Below are positions 23,576 through 33,387 of a stretch of DNA of 64,000 bases, piece after piece. The stretch covers positions 1 through 64,000 of the forward strand of contig LNEP01000003.1 of assembly GCA_001464125.1 (NCBI GenBank), written 5' to 3'. Position 1 is the stretch's first letter. Every line of letters starts with the position of its first letter. The notes under the pieces are model-generated. The model was not told the DNA's origin and ran no database searches. It worked only from the letters and a program-made list of their open reading frames with translations. Origin of the DNA: Betaproteobacteria bacterium Ga0077540. Lineage in GTDB: Bacteria; Pseudomonadota; Gammaproteobacteria; Burkholderiales; Methylophilaceae. The position numbers and the translations under genes were made by a program.

Positions 23576-24196
23576 ATGTCTAGCAACTCCGAGCTTACCC
23601 TTCATCACTCACCTAACGATTTGTCAGACAGAGTGGCACTTGCTCTCACCAAGTTTCTGCGCTTTTTCGCCGATCAATTTTTCAGTGGCCGTTATGGTCA
23701 CCGCGCCGTTGTACTAGAGACAGTAGCTGCTGTTCCCGGCATGGTCGGTGGCGCATTACAACATCTGCGTTCTTTGCGTTTAATGAAGTCTGACCAAGGC
23801 TGGATCAGAACATTGCTGGATGAAGCGGAAAATGAGCGCATGCACCTGATGACATTTGTAGAGATTGCGCAGCCAAATGCATTTGAGCGCTTTCTTATCG
23901 TGCTTGCCCAAGGCATTTTTTATAACTGCTTCTTTGTCTTGTATTTGATTTCTAACAGAACCGCTCACCGACTAGTTGGCTACTTTGAGGAAGAGGCGGT
24001 TTACAGCTATACCGAATACCTAGCTGGCATAGACAATGGTCAGTACGAAAACACCCCTGCTCCGCAAATTGCGATTGATTACTGGAAGTTGCCTGCGGAT
24101 GCCAAGCTAAGAGATGTGATTATTGCCGTGCGTGCCGATGAGGCCAATCACCGAGATGTAAATCATGATTTTGCAAATCAGTTATTGGCCAACTAG
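23576..24196 (+). CDS. aox: Alternative oxidase (ubiquinol oxidase, non-cytochrome)
   Basis: 206 residues. The di-iron ligand motifs of AOX are all present: LET ([11 protein letters not shown]), [18 protein letters not shown] and [15 protein letters not shown] passes electrons from ubiquinol to oxygen without proton pumping, in the inner membrane leaflet. Two hydrophobic helices support interfacial binding ([21 protein letters not shown]). AOX is frequent in mitochondria but patchy in bacteria. Single gene with its own AT-rich upstream region (23,335-23,576) in which I see no confident operator. Confidence 0.95.
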   Translation: MSSNSELTLHHSPNDLSDRVALALTKFLRFFADQFFSGRYGHRAVVLETVAAVPGMVGGALQHLRSLRLMKSDQGWIRTLLDEAENERMHLMTFVEIAQPNAFERFLIVLAQGIFYNCFFVLYLISNRTAHRLVGYFEEEAVYSYTEYLAGIDNGQYENTPAPQIAIDYWKLPADAKLRDVIIAVRADEANHRDVNHDFANQLLAN

Positions 24197-24212
24197 AAAA
24201 TAAATTTTCAAA

Positions 24213-24557
24213 TCAAAACAACGGCTTATTTTGTTTGTTTTCTAGCTCAGGGTTCTCTTTGGGTAAATCATAAGGGTCTGCCACATAAGCCGGCCCTTTC
24301 ATAATCATCACAACCACACAGACAATAGCTACCGTGCCAATCATAAACCAGTAGCTAAATATCAATCCCAACGACATGTATATGGTTTTTTGTTTATCTA
24401 AATCAATCGGTTGGTCGAAGAAGTAGATATGCAGCATGGGGATGGCAGCAAACAGCGTCCCTAACAAAAACAGCAAAGGTAATTTTTTAAATAAAGCCCA
24501 TTCAAACCCAGAGGGTGCTTGAATGAAACCCGGTAGTTTGGTGAAAAATTTACTCAT
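24213..24557 (-). CDS. Small membrane protein, unknown
   Basis: 114 residues with two predicted membrane helices (about 27-46, LPLLFLLGTLFAAIPMLHIYF, and 65-88, IFSYWFMIGTVAIVCVVVMIM) and a soluble tail ending PYDLPKENPELENKQ. The segment KGPAYVADPYDLP is conserved in proteins I recall beside respiratory genes, but I cannot name a function. Convergent with aox, 16 bases from its stop. Confidence 0.6.
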   Translation of the reverse strand: MSKFFTKLPGFIQAPSGFEWALFKKLPLLFLLGTLFAAIPMLHIYFFDQPIDLDKQKTIYMSLGLIFSYWFMIGTVAIVCVVVMIMKGPAYVADPYDLPKENPELENKQNKPLF

Positions 24558-24613
24558 ACCTGTGTGGATACAATGTTGGTCGAATAAGTTCTGTGTACTG
24601 CACTTAAATCTAA

Positions 24614-24886
24614 TTAGCGTTTAAAAGACTGCTGAATCTTTAACCCCAGCACTATCGCTGCCAGACAAAATGTAATGCTGTTAGCAAGAATTAACGGCCA
24701 GTCTTGCTTAATAACCCCATACAACAACCACAAGCCCACCCCCAGCGTAAAGATGCTGTACATAGAAAGCGACACACCGGACAAATCACGTGTTCGGTAG
24801 GAGTGAATGACTTGTGGCACAAAGGATATCGTCGTAAGCACCGCTGCCATGCTGCCAATCCACCCAGAAAAATCTTGAATATTCAT
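24614..24886 (-). CDS. SemiSWEET sugar transporter
   Basis: 90 residues, three membrane helices of the MtN3/PQ-loop fold. The PQ motif is in TISFVPQVIHSYRTRDLSGVS and the second helix pair in SMYSIFTLGVGLWLLYG, with NSITFCLAAIVLGLK. Such proteins work as dimers in sugar passage across the inner membrane; the substrate is unknown. 44 bases downstream of uvrB's other side, with no link in function. Confidence 0.88.
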   Translation of the reverse strand: MNIQDFSGWIGSMAAVLTTISFVPQVIHSYRTRDLSGVSLSMYSIFTLGVGLWLLYGVIKQDWPLILANSITFCLAAIVLGLKIQQSFKR

Positions 24887-24930
24887 TATATTTAACTTTA
24901 AATATATTTATTAAGTAACTAATTATTAAT

Positions 24931-26976
24931 CTATTTTAAATCTGGCATTTCTGCACCAAACACTTTGAGTTTAAGCTTTTTAAGCTGATCTCTAAAATCT
25001 GCCGCTTTTTCAAACTCTAGGTTTTTGGCTGCGTCATGCATGGCTTTTTCAATACGCTTAAGTTCTTTAGTCAGTTGCTTCTCGCTCAAGCTCTCATAAT
25101 TGGCTTGCTCTTGTGCGGCTTTACGTTCGCGCTTGCCATCTTCCACATCATAGACACCATCAATAATATCTTTAATGCGTTTGCTGACGCCTTTAGGGGT
25201 AATGCCATTGGCCTCATTAAAAGCCGTTTGGATAGTGCGGCGCCGATTGGTCTCGTCCATCGCCAATTTCATACTGCGCGTAATTCGGTTCGCATAAAAA
25301 ATCACACTACCATTTAGGTTACGCGCTGCACGGCCAGCGGTTTGAATCAAGCTACGTTCAGATCGCAAAAAGCCCTCTTTATCTGCATCCAATACAGCCA
25401 CCAAAGACACTTCCGGAATATCCAAGCCTTCGCGTAGGAGGTTAATCCCCACCAACACATCAAACTCACCCAAACGTAAATCACGGATAATCTCCACACG
25501 CTCAACCGTATCAATATCGCTGTGCAAGTAACGTACTTTCACACCATGCTCCGATAAATAATCCGTCAAGTCTTCGGCCATACGCTTAGTCAACGTAGTG
25601 GCCAATACGCGTTCGCCCACTTCCGTGCGCTTTTTTATTTCCCCTAATAAATCATCCACTTGCGTATCAGCAGGTTTCACAATGATTTCTGGGTCAATCA
25701 ATCCAGTTGGGCGTGCAATCATCTCCACCACTTGTTCCTGATGATTCTTCTCATAATCCGCAGGCGTAGCAGAGATAAACACGCATTGACGCATAATGCG
25801 CTCAAACTCTTCAAACTTAAGCGGACGGTTATCCATAGCCGATGGCAAACGCCAGCCGTAATCCACTAAGTTAGATTTACGCGAACGGTCGCCTAAATAC
25901 ATACCGCCAATTTGCGGCACGGTGACATGACTCTCGTCGATAATCATCAGCGCATCATCCGGTAGATAATCAATCAGTGTCGGTGGTGGATCGCCTGGCT
26001 TAGCGCCTGACAAATGGCGAGAGTAATTCTCAATCCCCTTACAAAAGCCAATCTCATTCAGCATTTCCAAATCAAAGCGTGTACGTTGCTCAATGCGTTG
26101 CGCTTCCACCAGCTTGTTTTCTTTTATAAAAAAAGCTACGCGGTCACGCAGCTCTTGCTTAATGCCTTCCATAGCACGGATGGTGGTCTCTCTTGATGTT
26201 ACGTAATGACTTGAAGGATATATTGTAAACCTTTGAATTTTATTGAATACTTGCCCAGTCAAAGGATCAAACAATGTGATTGTTTCCACTTCATCATCAA
26301 ACAAACTCACCCGTACCGCTGTCTCATTATTCTCGGCAGGGAAAATATCAATCACATCGCCGCGCACTCTAAAACAGCCCCGACTAAAATCAAAATCATT
26401 GCGGTCATACTGCATCCCAATCAAGCGGTCAATCGCATCGCGCTGACTCATTTTATCGCCCTGCTTCAGGTGCAACACCATGCTGTGATAATCGGTTGGG
26501 TCGCCAATCCCGTAAATCGCGGATACCGTAGCGACAATAATGCTGTCTTCACGCTCTAACAAAGCCTTAGTCGCTGAAAGCCGCATTTGCTCAATATGCT
26601 CGTTGATACTGGAATCTTTTTCAATAAACAAATCACGCGAAGGTACATAGGCCTCAGGCTGGTAGTAATCGTAATAACTCACGAAATACTCCACAGAATT
26701 ATTAGGAAAAAACTCCCTAAACTCGCTATAAAGCTGCGCTGCCAATGTTTTATTGGGTGCCATCACAATCGCCGGCTTGCCAGTACGCGCAATGACGTTG
26801 GCCATGGTATAGGTTTTGCCAGACCCCGTAACGCCTAACAGGGTTTGGAATTTCAACCCATCTTCAATGCCACGCGTAAGCTTTTCGATGGCTTGCGGCT
26901 GATCCCCTGCGGGTGGAAACGGTTGATGTAACTGATATTTACTATTGGGAAACGTAACAAACACAGGTTGACTCAA
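24931..26976 (-). CDS. uvrB: Excinuclease ABC subunit B
   Basis: 681 residues. Helicase-like damage-recognition subunit of nucleotide excision repair. Walker [12 protein letters not shown], beta-hairpin [19 protein letters not shown], helicase motif QTAGRAARN and the C-terminal UVR domain ([21 protein letters not shown]). Complete and of normal length. Confidence 0.98.
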   Translation of the reverse strand: MSQPVFVTFPNSKYQLHQPFPPAGDQPQAIEKLTRGIEDGLKFQTLLGVTGSGKTYTMANVIARTGKPAIVMAPNKTLAAQLYSEFREFFPNNSVEYFVSYYDYYQPEAYVPSRDLFIEKDSSINEHIEQMRLSATKALLEREDSIIVATVSAIYGIGDPTDYHSMVLHLKQGDKMSQRDAIDRLIGMQYDRNDFDFSRGCFRVRGDVIDIFPAENNETAVRVSLFDDEVETITLFDPLTGQVFNKIQRFTIYPSSHYVTSRETTIRAMEGIKQELRDRVAFFIKENKLVEAQRIEQRTRFDLEMLNEIGFCKGIENYSRHLSGAKPGDPPPTLIDYLPDDALMIIDESHVTVPQIGGMYLGDRSRKSNLVDYGWRLPSAMDNRPLKFEEFERIMRQCVFISATPADYEKNHQEQVVEMIARPTGLIDPEIIVKPADTQVDDLLGEIKKRTEVGERVLATTLTKRMAEDLTDYLSEHGVKVRYLHSDIDTVERVEIIRDLRLGEFDVLVGINLLREGLDIPEVSLVAVLDADKEGFLRSERSLIQTAGRAARNLNGSVIFYANRITRSMKLAMDETNRRRTIQTAFNEANGITPKGVSKRIKDIIDGVYDVEDGKRERKAAQEQANYESLSEKQLTKELKRIEKAMHDAAKNLEFEKAADFRDQLKKLKLKVFGAEMPDLK

Positions 26977-27123
26977 TCGCTAAAAAGCAAACCTCAATTT
27001 TAGCAGGCTTATGCAATTTACCTAACGGCATAATCACCTCAAATATCATGCAAGAGAACTTTGTGCATGGTTAACAGTCCATTTACAAAACTAGAAACTT
27101 AAAAATCAATTTCCGGGGCCACC

Positions 27124-28137
27124 ATGCGTAATCTCTTTCTCTTAGCTAGTCTATTTTCTACTGTTTTGCCTGCAAAAGCCTATGATATGCAGGGCTTAAT
27201 GGATGCGTTTTATAGTGTTGTGATGATACGTGGCTATAACACGAATGGTGGGCTTGCTTATGGCTCTGGTGTTGTTGTAGGCGATAACCAAGTCATTACT
27301 AACTGCCATGTGCTACGTTCAACAAAACAGCCGTGGATTTCACGCGGGGAAGACACTTATGCAATCACTAGCGTTAGAGCAGACGCATGGCATGATTTAT
27401 GTTTAGTATCTACCCACAATATGCCCTTTAAATCAGCCAAACTCGGTAGTAGCTTAGGGCTTAAACGCGGCCAAGAAGTTGCAGGAATCGGACATTCAAA
27501 TGGTGTGCCAGCGCCGCTCACCTCTCGTGGCAATGTAAAGGGTTTGCATTTAGATAGTCCTGGCTATGTGATTCGTACCAGCGCAAAATTCATGATGGGT
27601 GCCAGTGGTAGCGGCCTATTTGATATGGACGGTAAATTGGTCGGCATCAACACATTCAAAACTGCGGGCATTGGTGGATCCATTCACTTTGCCTTACCGA
27701 TTGAATGGCTAGACTCCTTACGAAAACAGCCTGAAATCACTACTTTTCCCATTCAAGGCAAAGCGCTATGGGAAGAAGACGAAGATAAAAAACCTTATTA
27801 CATGCAAGCTGCAGTACCGGAATCACGTGAAGATTGGCCTAAACTTGCTGAAGTAGCTGAAAAATGGACTGCGGCAGAACCCAAAGCGGCGGAAGCATGG
27901 TACACCCTTGGTGTTGCGTTAGAAAATCTACGACAGAAAGATTTGGCTTCAAAAGCATTTAACCAAGCATTTTTGCTGGATGGCAACAATTACGACGCAT
28001 TAGTGCATCTAGGGTTAATCGCAAAAGAGAAAGGTGATTCAGCTGAAATGCATCGCATTCAAGTGGCTTTAGCAAACATTGATGAAGATTTAGCCAATGA
28101 GTATATTGAGCTACTTGGTTGTGGTAAATCTTGTTAA
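27124..28137 (+). CDS. Exported trypsin-like serine protease with TPR repeats
   Basis: 337 residues. Signal peptide MRNLFLLASLFSTVLPAKA. Catalytic triad of the S1/HtrA type: His in TNCHVL, Asp in HDLCLV, Ser in GASGSGLFD. No PDZ domain; instead residues about 245-320 form two TPR-like units (AEAWYTLGVALENLRQKD and NYDALVHLGLIAKEKGD). So a periplasmic protease that probably holds a partner with its TPRs. Target not known. Transcribed alone; ATG at 27124 follows GGGGCC. Confidence 0.85.
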   Translation: MRNLFLLASLFSTVLPAKAYDMQGLMDAFYSVVMIRGYNTNGGLAYGSGVVVGDNQVITNCHVLRSTKQPWISRGEDTYAITSVRADAWHDLCLVSTHNMPFKSAKLGSSLGLKRGQEVAGIGHSNGVPAPLTSRGNVKGLHLDSPGYVIRTSAKFMMGASGSGLFDMDGKLVGINTFKTAGIGGSIHFALPIEWLDSLRKQPEITTFPIQGKALWEEDEDKKPYYMQAAVPESREDWPKLAEVAEKWTAAEPKAAEAWYTLGVALENLRQKDLASKAFNQAFLLDGNNYDALVHLGLIAKEKGDSAEMHRIQVALANIDEDLANEYIELLGCGKSC

Positions 28138-28210
28138 AACTACGCCTTAGGTTACGTTAACTTTTCAAAGCGAAATTTCTCTGTAAATAGCTACGCTTTT
28201 TGCGTAAAAT

Positions 28211-28234
28211 AATGTTTTTTATATAAAAAACATT
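28211..28234. repeat. Perfect 24-base palindrome upstream of the aminotransferase
   Basis: AATGTTTTTTAT is followed directly by its reverse complement, 27 bases before the aminotransferase start. It could be an operator, a dyad overlapping the promoter (TATAAA lies inside), or a weak bidirectional terminator for the protease gene. Confidence 0.7.
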
Positions 28235-28260
28235 CATTCAGCACGCCTAAGGAAGTTATT

Positions 28261-29472
28261 TTGAGCAACTCTGCATCAGCCGTTTTATCGCAACGCGTTC
28301 AATCCATCAAAGAATCACCAACGTTAGCCATTACCGCAAAAGCCGCTAAATATAAGGCCGAAGGTCGTCCAATTATTGGCTTAGCGGCTGGCGAGCCTGA
28401 TTTTGACACACCTCAGCACATTAAAGATGCCGCAAAAGCTGCGATTGATGCTGGGTACACCAAATACACTCCGGTCAGTGGTATTCCTGCCCTCAAAAAA
28501 GCAATCGTTGCCAAATTTAAAAATGAAAACGGCTTTGACTACCAATTGAATGAAGTCATCGTTGGCGTAGGTGGGAAGCAAACTATTTTCAACCTATGCT
28601 TGGCCGTATTGAATAAAGGCGATGAAGTGATTGTGCCTGCGCCTTACTGGGTGTCGTACGCGGATATCGCCATGGTGGCCGAAGCTACGCCGGTGATTAT
28701 TGAATGTGGTATTGAGCAAGGCTTTAAATTATTGCCTGCGCAACTAGAAGCAGCCATTAATGCCAACACAAAATTAGTGATGTTTAACTCCCCTTCCAAC
28801 CCTACAGGCGCTGTATATAGTTTTGAAGAATTAAAAGCATTGGGTGAAGTGTTGCTCAAGCACCCGCACGTATTAGTTGCTACTGACGATATGTATGAGC
28901 ACGTGAACCTAACCGGTGAGAAATTCCATAACATTCTCAACGCGGCGCCAGGTCTTAAAGATCGCTGTATCGTGTTAAACGGTGTATCTAAAGCTTACTC
29001 CATGACAGGTTGGCGTATTGGTTATGCCGCAGGCCCTGCATACATTATCAAAGCCATGGAGATATTACAGAGCCAATCTACAAGCAACCCTGCCTCCATT
29101 TCACAATACGCAGCAGAAGCTGCGCTGAGCGGCTCTCAAGATTGTATTAAACCAATGGTGGCTGCTTTTAAAGAGCGTCACAAATATGTGGTAGACCGCT
29201 TTAATGCCATGCCCGGCTTAAGTTGTTTAATGGCCGGTGGCGCGTTTTACGCTTTTCCAGATGCACGCGGTGCAATTGCCAACCTGCATAAAGCTGGCAA
29301 AATTTCAGACACTACAGATATGGCATTGGCTGAGTATTTACTTGAGAAGTTTGATGTAGCGGTTGTACCCGGCTCAGCTTTTGGTGCCGAAGGTTACTTT
29401 AGAATTTCGTTTGCCACCAGCATGGCTAACTTACAAGAAGCGCTGGATCGTATTGAAAAAGCGCTCAGCTAA
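28261..29472 (+). CDS. Aspartate aminotransferase (class I, Ib type)
   Basis: 403 residues, TTG start preceded by AAGGAAG. Fold-type I PLP enzyme: LAAGEPDFDTP at the start, N (NSPSNPTGAVY), PLP lysine in NGVSKAYSMTGWRIGYA, and Arg in FRISFATSM near the end. The Ib group often also accepts prephenate or other amino acids, so the exact substrate is open. Its neighbours do not add information. Confidence 0.9.
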   Translation: MSNSASAVLSQRVQSIKESPTLAITAKAAKYKAEGRPIIGLAAGEPDFDTPQHIKDAAKAAIDAGYTKYTPVSGIPALKKAIVAKFKNENGFDYQLNEVIVGVGGKQTIFNLCLAVLNKGDEVIVPAPYWVSYADIAMVAEATPVIIECGIEQGFKLLPAQLEAAINANTKLVMFNSPSNPTGAVYSFEELKALGEVLLKHPHVLVATDDMYEHVNLTGEKFHNILNAAPGLKDRCIVLNGVSKAYSMTGWRIGYAAGPAYIIKAMEILQSQSTSNPASISQYAAEAALSGSQDCIKPMVAAFKERHKYVVDRFNAMPGLSCLMAGGAFYAFPDARGAIANLHKAGKISDTTDMALAEYLLEKFDVAVVPGSAFGAEGYFRISFATSMANLQEALDRIEKALS

Positions 29473-29484
29473 ATCTGGCTAATA

Positions 29485-29513
29485 TTTGGCGGAGACTTTT
29501 AATCTCCGCCAAA
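29485..29513. terminator. Hairpin between convergent aminotransferase and AsmA genes
   Basis: TTTGGCGGAGA pairs with TCTCCGCCAAA (11 bases, 7-base loop). One arm contains the last codons of the AsmA-like gene. There is no long T run on either side, so it may serve as a two-way end or 3' protecting hairpin. Confidence 0.6.
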
Positions 29514-30857
29514 CAAATCTTTTAAACCCTCTACAGCACTACCAGCCTTTGAACCAAGACTGGTTCCCAAACCCGGTCCTAATATTGCGGTGCCCACGGC
29601 TGCACCAGCCAACGCTGCCTTTGACGGATAGACCAATGGATTTTGCAAGGTGCCTGAAACAGTCATCGGCACTGAGACCAAGCCCACGCTTTGTTTAATC
29701 GCCACCTCGCCTTTGCCGTCCAGTTTTTCCTGCTCGTTGATTTTTACGTCACCCTTGGCTGAAATTAACCCAGAACTCACCTGTAATCGCTTGAGGTGGT
29801 AGCGCTTACCTGAGATGGACAACTGACCAGTAAACGTATCAAATTGGGTTTGCCCTCCTTTTGGGGTCTGTTTAATCAACAAACTAGCCAGCTTGACTAA
29901 ATCTAACCCATACAGCACACCATTATTGATAGTAAAAGTGAATTCCGCCCGTAATTGATCCATCAATTGACCTGCATTTTTTGCGCTGGCGCCAAAGCGG
30001 CCATTGCCTACCAAGCGACCATCCATGTAAGTGTTGGGGTTAAGCATTTTGGTGGGCGCTTTCAGTGACACCTCTTTCACATACAATTGCCCGTTCAATT
30101 GCCATGCCTTTTGCCAATTGAGCTTGGCATTGCCATTGACGGTGCCTCCATACATTTGCATGCTAATTTTTGACACATCTAATTGACTGCCCACCAGCGC
30201 CATATCTACCCTACCTTCGTTCACCACAAATGGCTTAGAGAGCGGCATCACCCAATCCTTCATTTTCAATACAACGGTATGACCTGCATCACTGGGCAGA
30301 ATATTCGCTACCAACTGACCATCTTCACTGTTGATTTCTGCATCTAAAAACTGCATGCCTTTGGCGAAGTTTGCCTGTGCATTTAACAAAGGTAGTTTGA
30401 GAGACGGCCATACCAGCTTAAGGTCATTAATTTCAATACTGGAAATCTCAACTGGTGATGGGCCAGAACTGCTAGATTTAGCGTCTAGCAATTGAGTGAC
30501 TATGGCCACCGCAGAATGCTTAATGGTGGGCTGATGGATATTAAGTGCAATGGTGCGCGTCTCGGAAAACAAAGTACTTAAGCTGGGTACAACACTAATC
30601 GACTCAATGGTGACATCTTCTTTACCAATCACAACCCCATCCACGCTCAAGCGCGGCGTAGGAATAAAATACAAACGGGCATGCGCAATCTGCACAGGCA
30701 CCCCTAGCATCTCAGTAGCTGTGCGTTCAAATTGCGTTAAATATTTCTCTGTAGGAATCAAAAAAGGCAAAACCGCTAGCACTAGCAATATGCCTATTAC
30801 GCCTACAATTATTTTTTTAGATTTTTTCAAAAAATTACCCAATTTTTGATTGACCAA
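29499..30857 (-). CDS. AsmA-like inner-membrane protein
   Basis: 452 residues. One N-terminal membrane helix (KIIVGVIGILLVLAVLPFLIP), then a long beta-rich part with FERTATEMLGVPVQIAHARLYFIPTPRLSVDGVVIG, the AsmA N-terminal pattern. The C-terminal part repeats 'G.G.......G.K...' strands (GVLYGLDLVKLASLL, SGLISAKGDVKI). AsmA-like proteins sit in the inner membrane and are linked to phospholipid transport to the outer membrane. Ends in a glycine-rich hydrophobic tail (GAAVGTAILGPGLGTSLGS). Confidence 0.85.
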   Translation of the reverse strand: MVNQKLGNFLKKSKKIIVGVIGILLVLAVLPFLIPTEKYLTQFERTATEMLGVPVQIAHARLYFIPTPRLSVDGVVIGKEDVTIESISVVPSLSTLFSETRTIALNIHQPTIKHSAVAIVTQLLDAKSSSSGPSPVEISSIEINDLKLVWPSLKLPLLNAQANFAKGMQFLDAEINSEDGQLVANILPSDAGHTVVLKMKDWVMPLSKPFVVNEGRVDMALVGSQLDVSKISMQMYGGTVNGNAKLNWQKAWQLNGQLYVKEVSLKAPTKMLNPNTYMDGRLVGNGRFGASAKNAGQLMDQLRAEFTFTINNGVLYGLDLVKLASLLIKQTPKGGQTQFDTFTGQLSISGKRYHLKRLQVSSGLISAKGDVKINEQEKLDGKGEVAIKQSVGLVSVPMTVSGTLQNPLVYPSKAALAGAAVGTAILGPGLGTSLGSKAGSAVEGLKDLFGGD

Positions 30858-30902
30858 GTACCGCTAAGCCAGTATTATCACGCCTTCACAAGTACTACCG
30901 AT

Positions 30903-30978
30903 TCCTCGATAGCTCAGTCGGTAGAGCAACGGACTGTTAATCCGTGTGTCCCTGGTTCGAGCCCAGGTCGAGGAGCCA
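30903..30978 (+). tRNA. tRNA-Asn(GTT)
   Basis: Acceptor TCCTCGA pairs with TCGAGGA, anticodon loop CTGTTAA gives GTT, T-arm GGTTCGAGCC, CCA encoded. Confidence 0.97.
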
Positions 30979-30984
30979 AATTCT

Positions 30985-31014
30985 AAAAGCCTTACAGCAA
31001 TGTAAGGCTTTTTT
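30985..31014 (+). terminator. Intrinsic terminator after tRNA-Asn
   Basis: AAGCCTTAC-AGCAAT-GTAAGGCTT with TTTT after it: a 9-base stem. Between it and 31,278 I see no gene, only the sigma-54-like site listed below. Confidence 0.9.
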
Positions 31015-31087
31015 CATTGCTTTAACTCGCTTAAACACATCAATTATACGCCGAATCATGTCTCCCAATTAACACCGCCAACACACT

Positions 31088-31103
31088 TGGCACACAATTA
31101 GCT
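31088..31103 (+). promoter_or_regulatory. Candidate sigma-54 (-24/-12) promoter
   Basis: TGGCACACAATTAGCT fits the sigma-54 consensus TGGCACRNNNNTTGCW with one mismatch; the GG and GC pairs are at the right distance. It is about 175 bases before the gene at 31278, in the same direction. By eye only, so tentative. Confidence 0.35.
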
Positions 31104-31277
31104 ATTACTATCTATATGTAGCGCTGTAAAACCGAGTGTATGTTGGTATCTTATTGATTACTCAAAGATTTAAAGCGCAATCTATTTAATTGATAGCTGG
31201 CTTATGCCTACATAAAGTCGCTTGGGTTAGCAATTGCACCAATATGGTGAGCTTTTTATAAAGATTTAGGTGTGTGG

Positions 31278-32498
31278 ATGAACTCATTACAGTTTGACCG
31301 TCATGGTGATAAAGAAAACTCACCATTTTTTGAAGAGTATTTACAGCGCTTGCTAGAGGAGCGTGACCGGCTGGGTCTGACCGAGATGGTGCATGACATT
31401 GATGCGCTGATGATTACCGTGGACCCTGACCATTCCATTAGCTATATTGCCGAGTTGTGCCTAATGACGCCCTACCACTACTTGGTGACGTTGGAGAGTG
31501 AGTCGCACTGGACGCATATTTTGCGGATTGATTTGAACTCGCCTGATTTGATTGTACGCGAGGTGAAAGACCCTAATTTTAGAGGTATTTTCCGCGCATT
31601 AAATGAAATCTATCCAGTGGGCTCACAAAAACCCAACAGCCGCTATATGGGTGAGATTATTCGGGTGACGAATTTGCATGAGGTTGAAAAAATCCAGCAA
31701 GCGCGTGAGTTTCGATTCTTTAATCAAAATGACGTACGTAAACTAGAGTTGCCCGGCAACTTGGCGATTAGTAAGCCATCCCCTTACACACACAATATTG
31801 TGGCGTATCTGGAGCGTCAGCCGGGAGATTTACGCGTGTATGCTTTAGGCATGAGTACGATACGCAGTGATGTACAGGCCGCCTATGAAGGCGCCAAGCA
31901 GTTGCAGGCAGATTTGCGCATTGATGATTTGATTTTGCCGGTGGATCATTTAGCCACACGCGTTTACAGCCAAAACCGTGAAGTGGCAATTTTGGAATAC
32001 CTCTCCTGGAGCAGCTATTACTTTTGGGGAGCTTATAACATATGGGATCAAAACTCATCGACCAACGTGACGAAGAGCGTGCACCAAGTGCCTGAATCCA
32101 AAAGTCCCGCCAAAGTATTTACGGCTAATAACACGCCGTATTTTGTGAATCACTTGGAAAAGCTACCCTCACCCACTGAGACCTTTGTTCGCAACTATGG
32201 TCCGCGCTTGCACCATATGGCGCTGGCGGTGAAAGATGGCGAGCGCGACGGGCTGGAGAATATTGAGTTTGTGGTCAATGCGATTACCCAACAAGGCAAA
32301 GGCTTCTTGCTCGATGTGATTGGCTCTAAAGAGCAAGGACTCAAACAGATTTTCTCTAACGCATCCGAGCATTCCTCTTTGATTATTGAATATGTGCAGC
32401 GCTACGGTAGTTTTGACGGGTTCTTTACCAAAGAAAATGTGGCCGCATTGACAGAAGCCGCTGGCGTGGAAGAAGGCGTTAAAAGTATGAAATTTTAG
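31278..32498 (+). CDS. VOC / 4-hydroxyphenylpyruvate-dioxygenase-like protein
   Basis: 406 residues from ATG 31278, with AGGTG upstream; a GTG lies two codons before. The C-terminal third reads GPRLHHMALAVKDGE, GFLLDVIGSKEQGLKQIFS and SSLIIEYVQRYGSFDGFFTKENV. This is the layout of the metal-binding half of HPPD-like vicinal-oxygen-chelate enzymes (LHH...V, LKQIF, IE..QR.G...F...N). The substrate is unknown. It is opposite to the transglutaminase/ATP-grasp cluster and overlaps its end by 4 bases, so the functional link is open. Confidence 0.65.
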   Translation: MNSLQFDRHGDKENSPFFEEYLQRLLEERDRLGLTEMVHDIDALMITVDPDHSISYIAELCLMTPYHYLVTLESESHWTHILRIDLNSPDLIVREVKDPNFRGIFRALNEIYPVGSQKPNSRYMGEIIRVTNLHEVEKIQQAREFRFFNQNDVRKLELPGNLAISKPSPYTHNIVAYLERQPGDLRVYALGMSTIRSDVQAAYEGAKQLQADLRIDDLILPVDHLATRVYSQNREVAILEYLSWSSYYFWGAYNIWDQNSSTNVTKSVHQVPESKSPAKVFTANNTPYFVNHLEKLPSPTETFVRNYGPRLHHMALAVKDGERDGLENIEFVVNAITQQGKGFLLDVIGSKEQGLKQIFSNASEHSSLIIEYVQRYGSFDGFFTKENVAALTEAAGVEEGVKSMKF

Positions 32499-33385
32499 CT
32501 ATTAGTTAGCAACGGCACTGGTGTGACCGTGACGCGTACGGTGAGTTTTTGTGCGCCACCACCCAACGCTACGCCACGCATGGGGGAAACATCACTAAAA
32601 TCTCTACCCCATGCCACAGTAATATGCTCACTTTGCACCATGCAGTTGTTGGTAGGATCAAAGTCAATCCAGCCATACGTTGGACAATACACAGATACCC
32701 ACGCATGCGATGCATCCGCACCTACCATGCGTTCCTTACCTTCTGGCGGCGTGGTTAAAATATAGCCGCTGACATAACGGCAAGCCAAACCCAATGAGCG
32801 TAAACAGCCTATCATCAAGTGCGCAAAATCCTGACAAACACCACGTTTACCTTCTAACACCTCGTCCAATGGCGTTGAGACGTTAGTGGCTTCCGGATCA
32901 AATTCAAATGTTTGATAAATACGTTGTGTTAAATCCAGCACGGCTTCCATCAACGGCCGGCCTGGCCAAAAACTGGGGGAGGCAAAAGCCAAAAGAGCAG
33001 GACTGCTTTTAACATTAGGTGAGCTATAGAGATACCCAACCACATCTAAATCGACATTATTTGAATCTTGCAGTTGTTGCGCCACGGCATCCCATGCTTG
33101 GCTATTTTGTAGTTCAGACCAATAGGGGCGACGTTGTAACGACACAGTAAAACTAGAGCTTACAGTGAGTAACTCATGCGGTATAAACACGGCAATGTAG
33201 TCGCTGTAATTTTTAAAGTAATCAAAATATTGCTTATGCTCAGTTGGGCTTGGGCTGATATTGAGTGAATACTGCTCGCAATACTGAGCGTTACTATTGC
33301 GTGGCGTCATATGCAGTAATTGCTGCGATAACGTGACAACGCTATCGTAGTGGTACTCTGTCTCATGTAACACATGGTAGCGCAT
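32495..33385 (-). CDS. Transglutaminase-like protein (bacterial, cysteine protease fold)
   Basis: 296 residues. N-terminal 'transglutaminase N' half (YHVLHETEYHYDSVVTLSQQLLHMTPR), then the papain-like triad: Cys in KRGVCQDFAHLMI, His in DASHAWVSVYC and Asp in DFDPTNNC. It belongs to a conserved gene set with a circularly permuted ATP-grasp and alpha-E proteins that comparative studies predict to form or cut peptide bonds in a dedicated peptide product. Ends 3 bases after the ATP-grasp gene. Confidence 0.88.
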   Translation of the reverse strand: MRYHVLHETEYHYDSVVTLSQQLLHMTPRNSNAQYCEQYSLNISPSPTEHKQYFDYFKNYSDYIAVFIPHELLTVSSSFTVSLQRRPYWSELQNSQAWDAVAQQLQDSNNVDLDVVGYLYSSPNVKSSPALLAFASPSFWPGRPLMEAVLDLTQRIYQTFEFDPEATNVSTPLDEVLEGKRGVCQDFAHLMIGCLRSLGLACRYVSGYILTTPPEGKERMVGADASHAWVSVYCPTYGWIDFDPTNNCMVQSEHITVAWGRDFSDVSPMRGVALGGGAQKLTVRVTVTPVPLLTNS

Positions 33386-33387
33386 GA

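Noticed and set aside
26233-26559. Plus-strand open frames inside uvrB
   Set aside because: They are shadows of a complete, well-conserved uvrB gene on the other strand.
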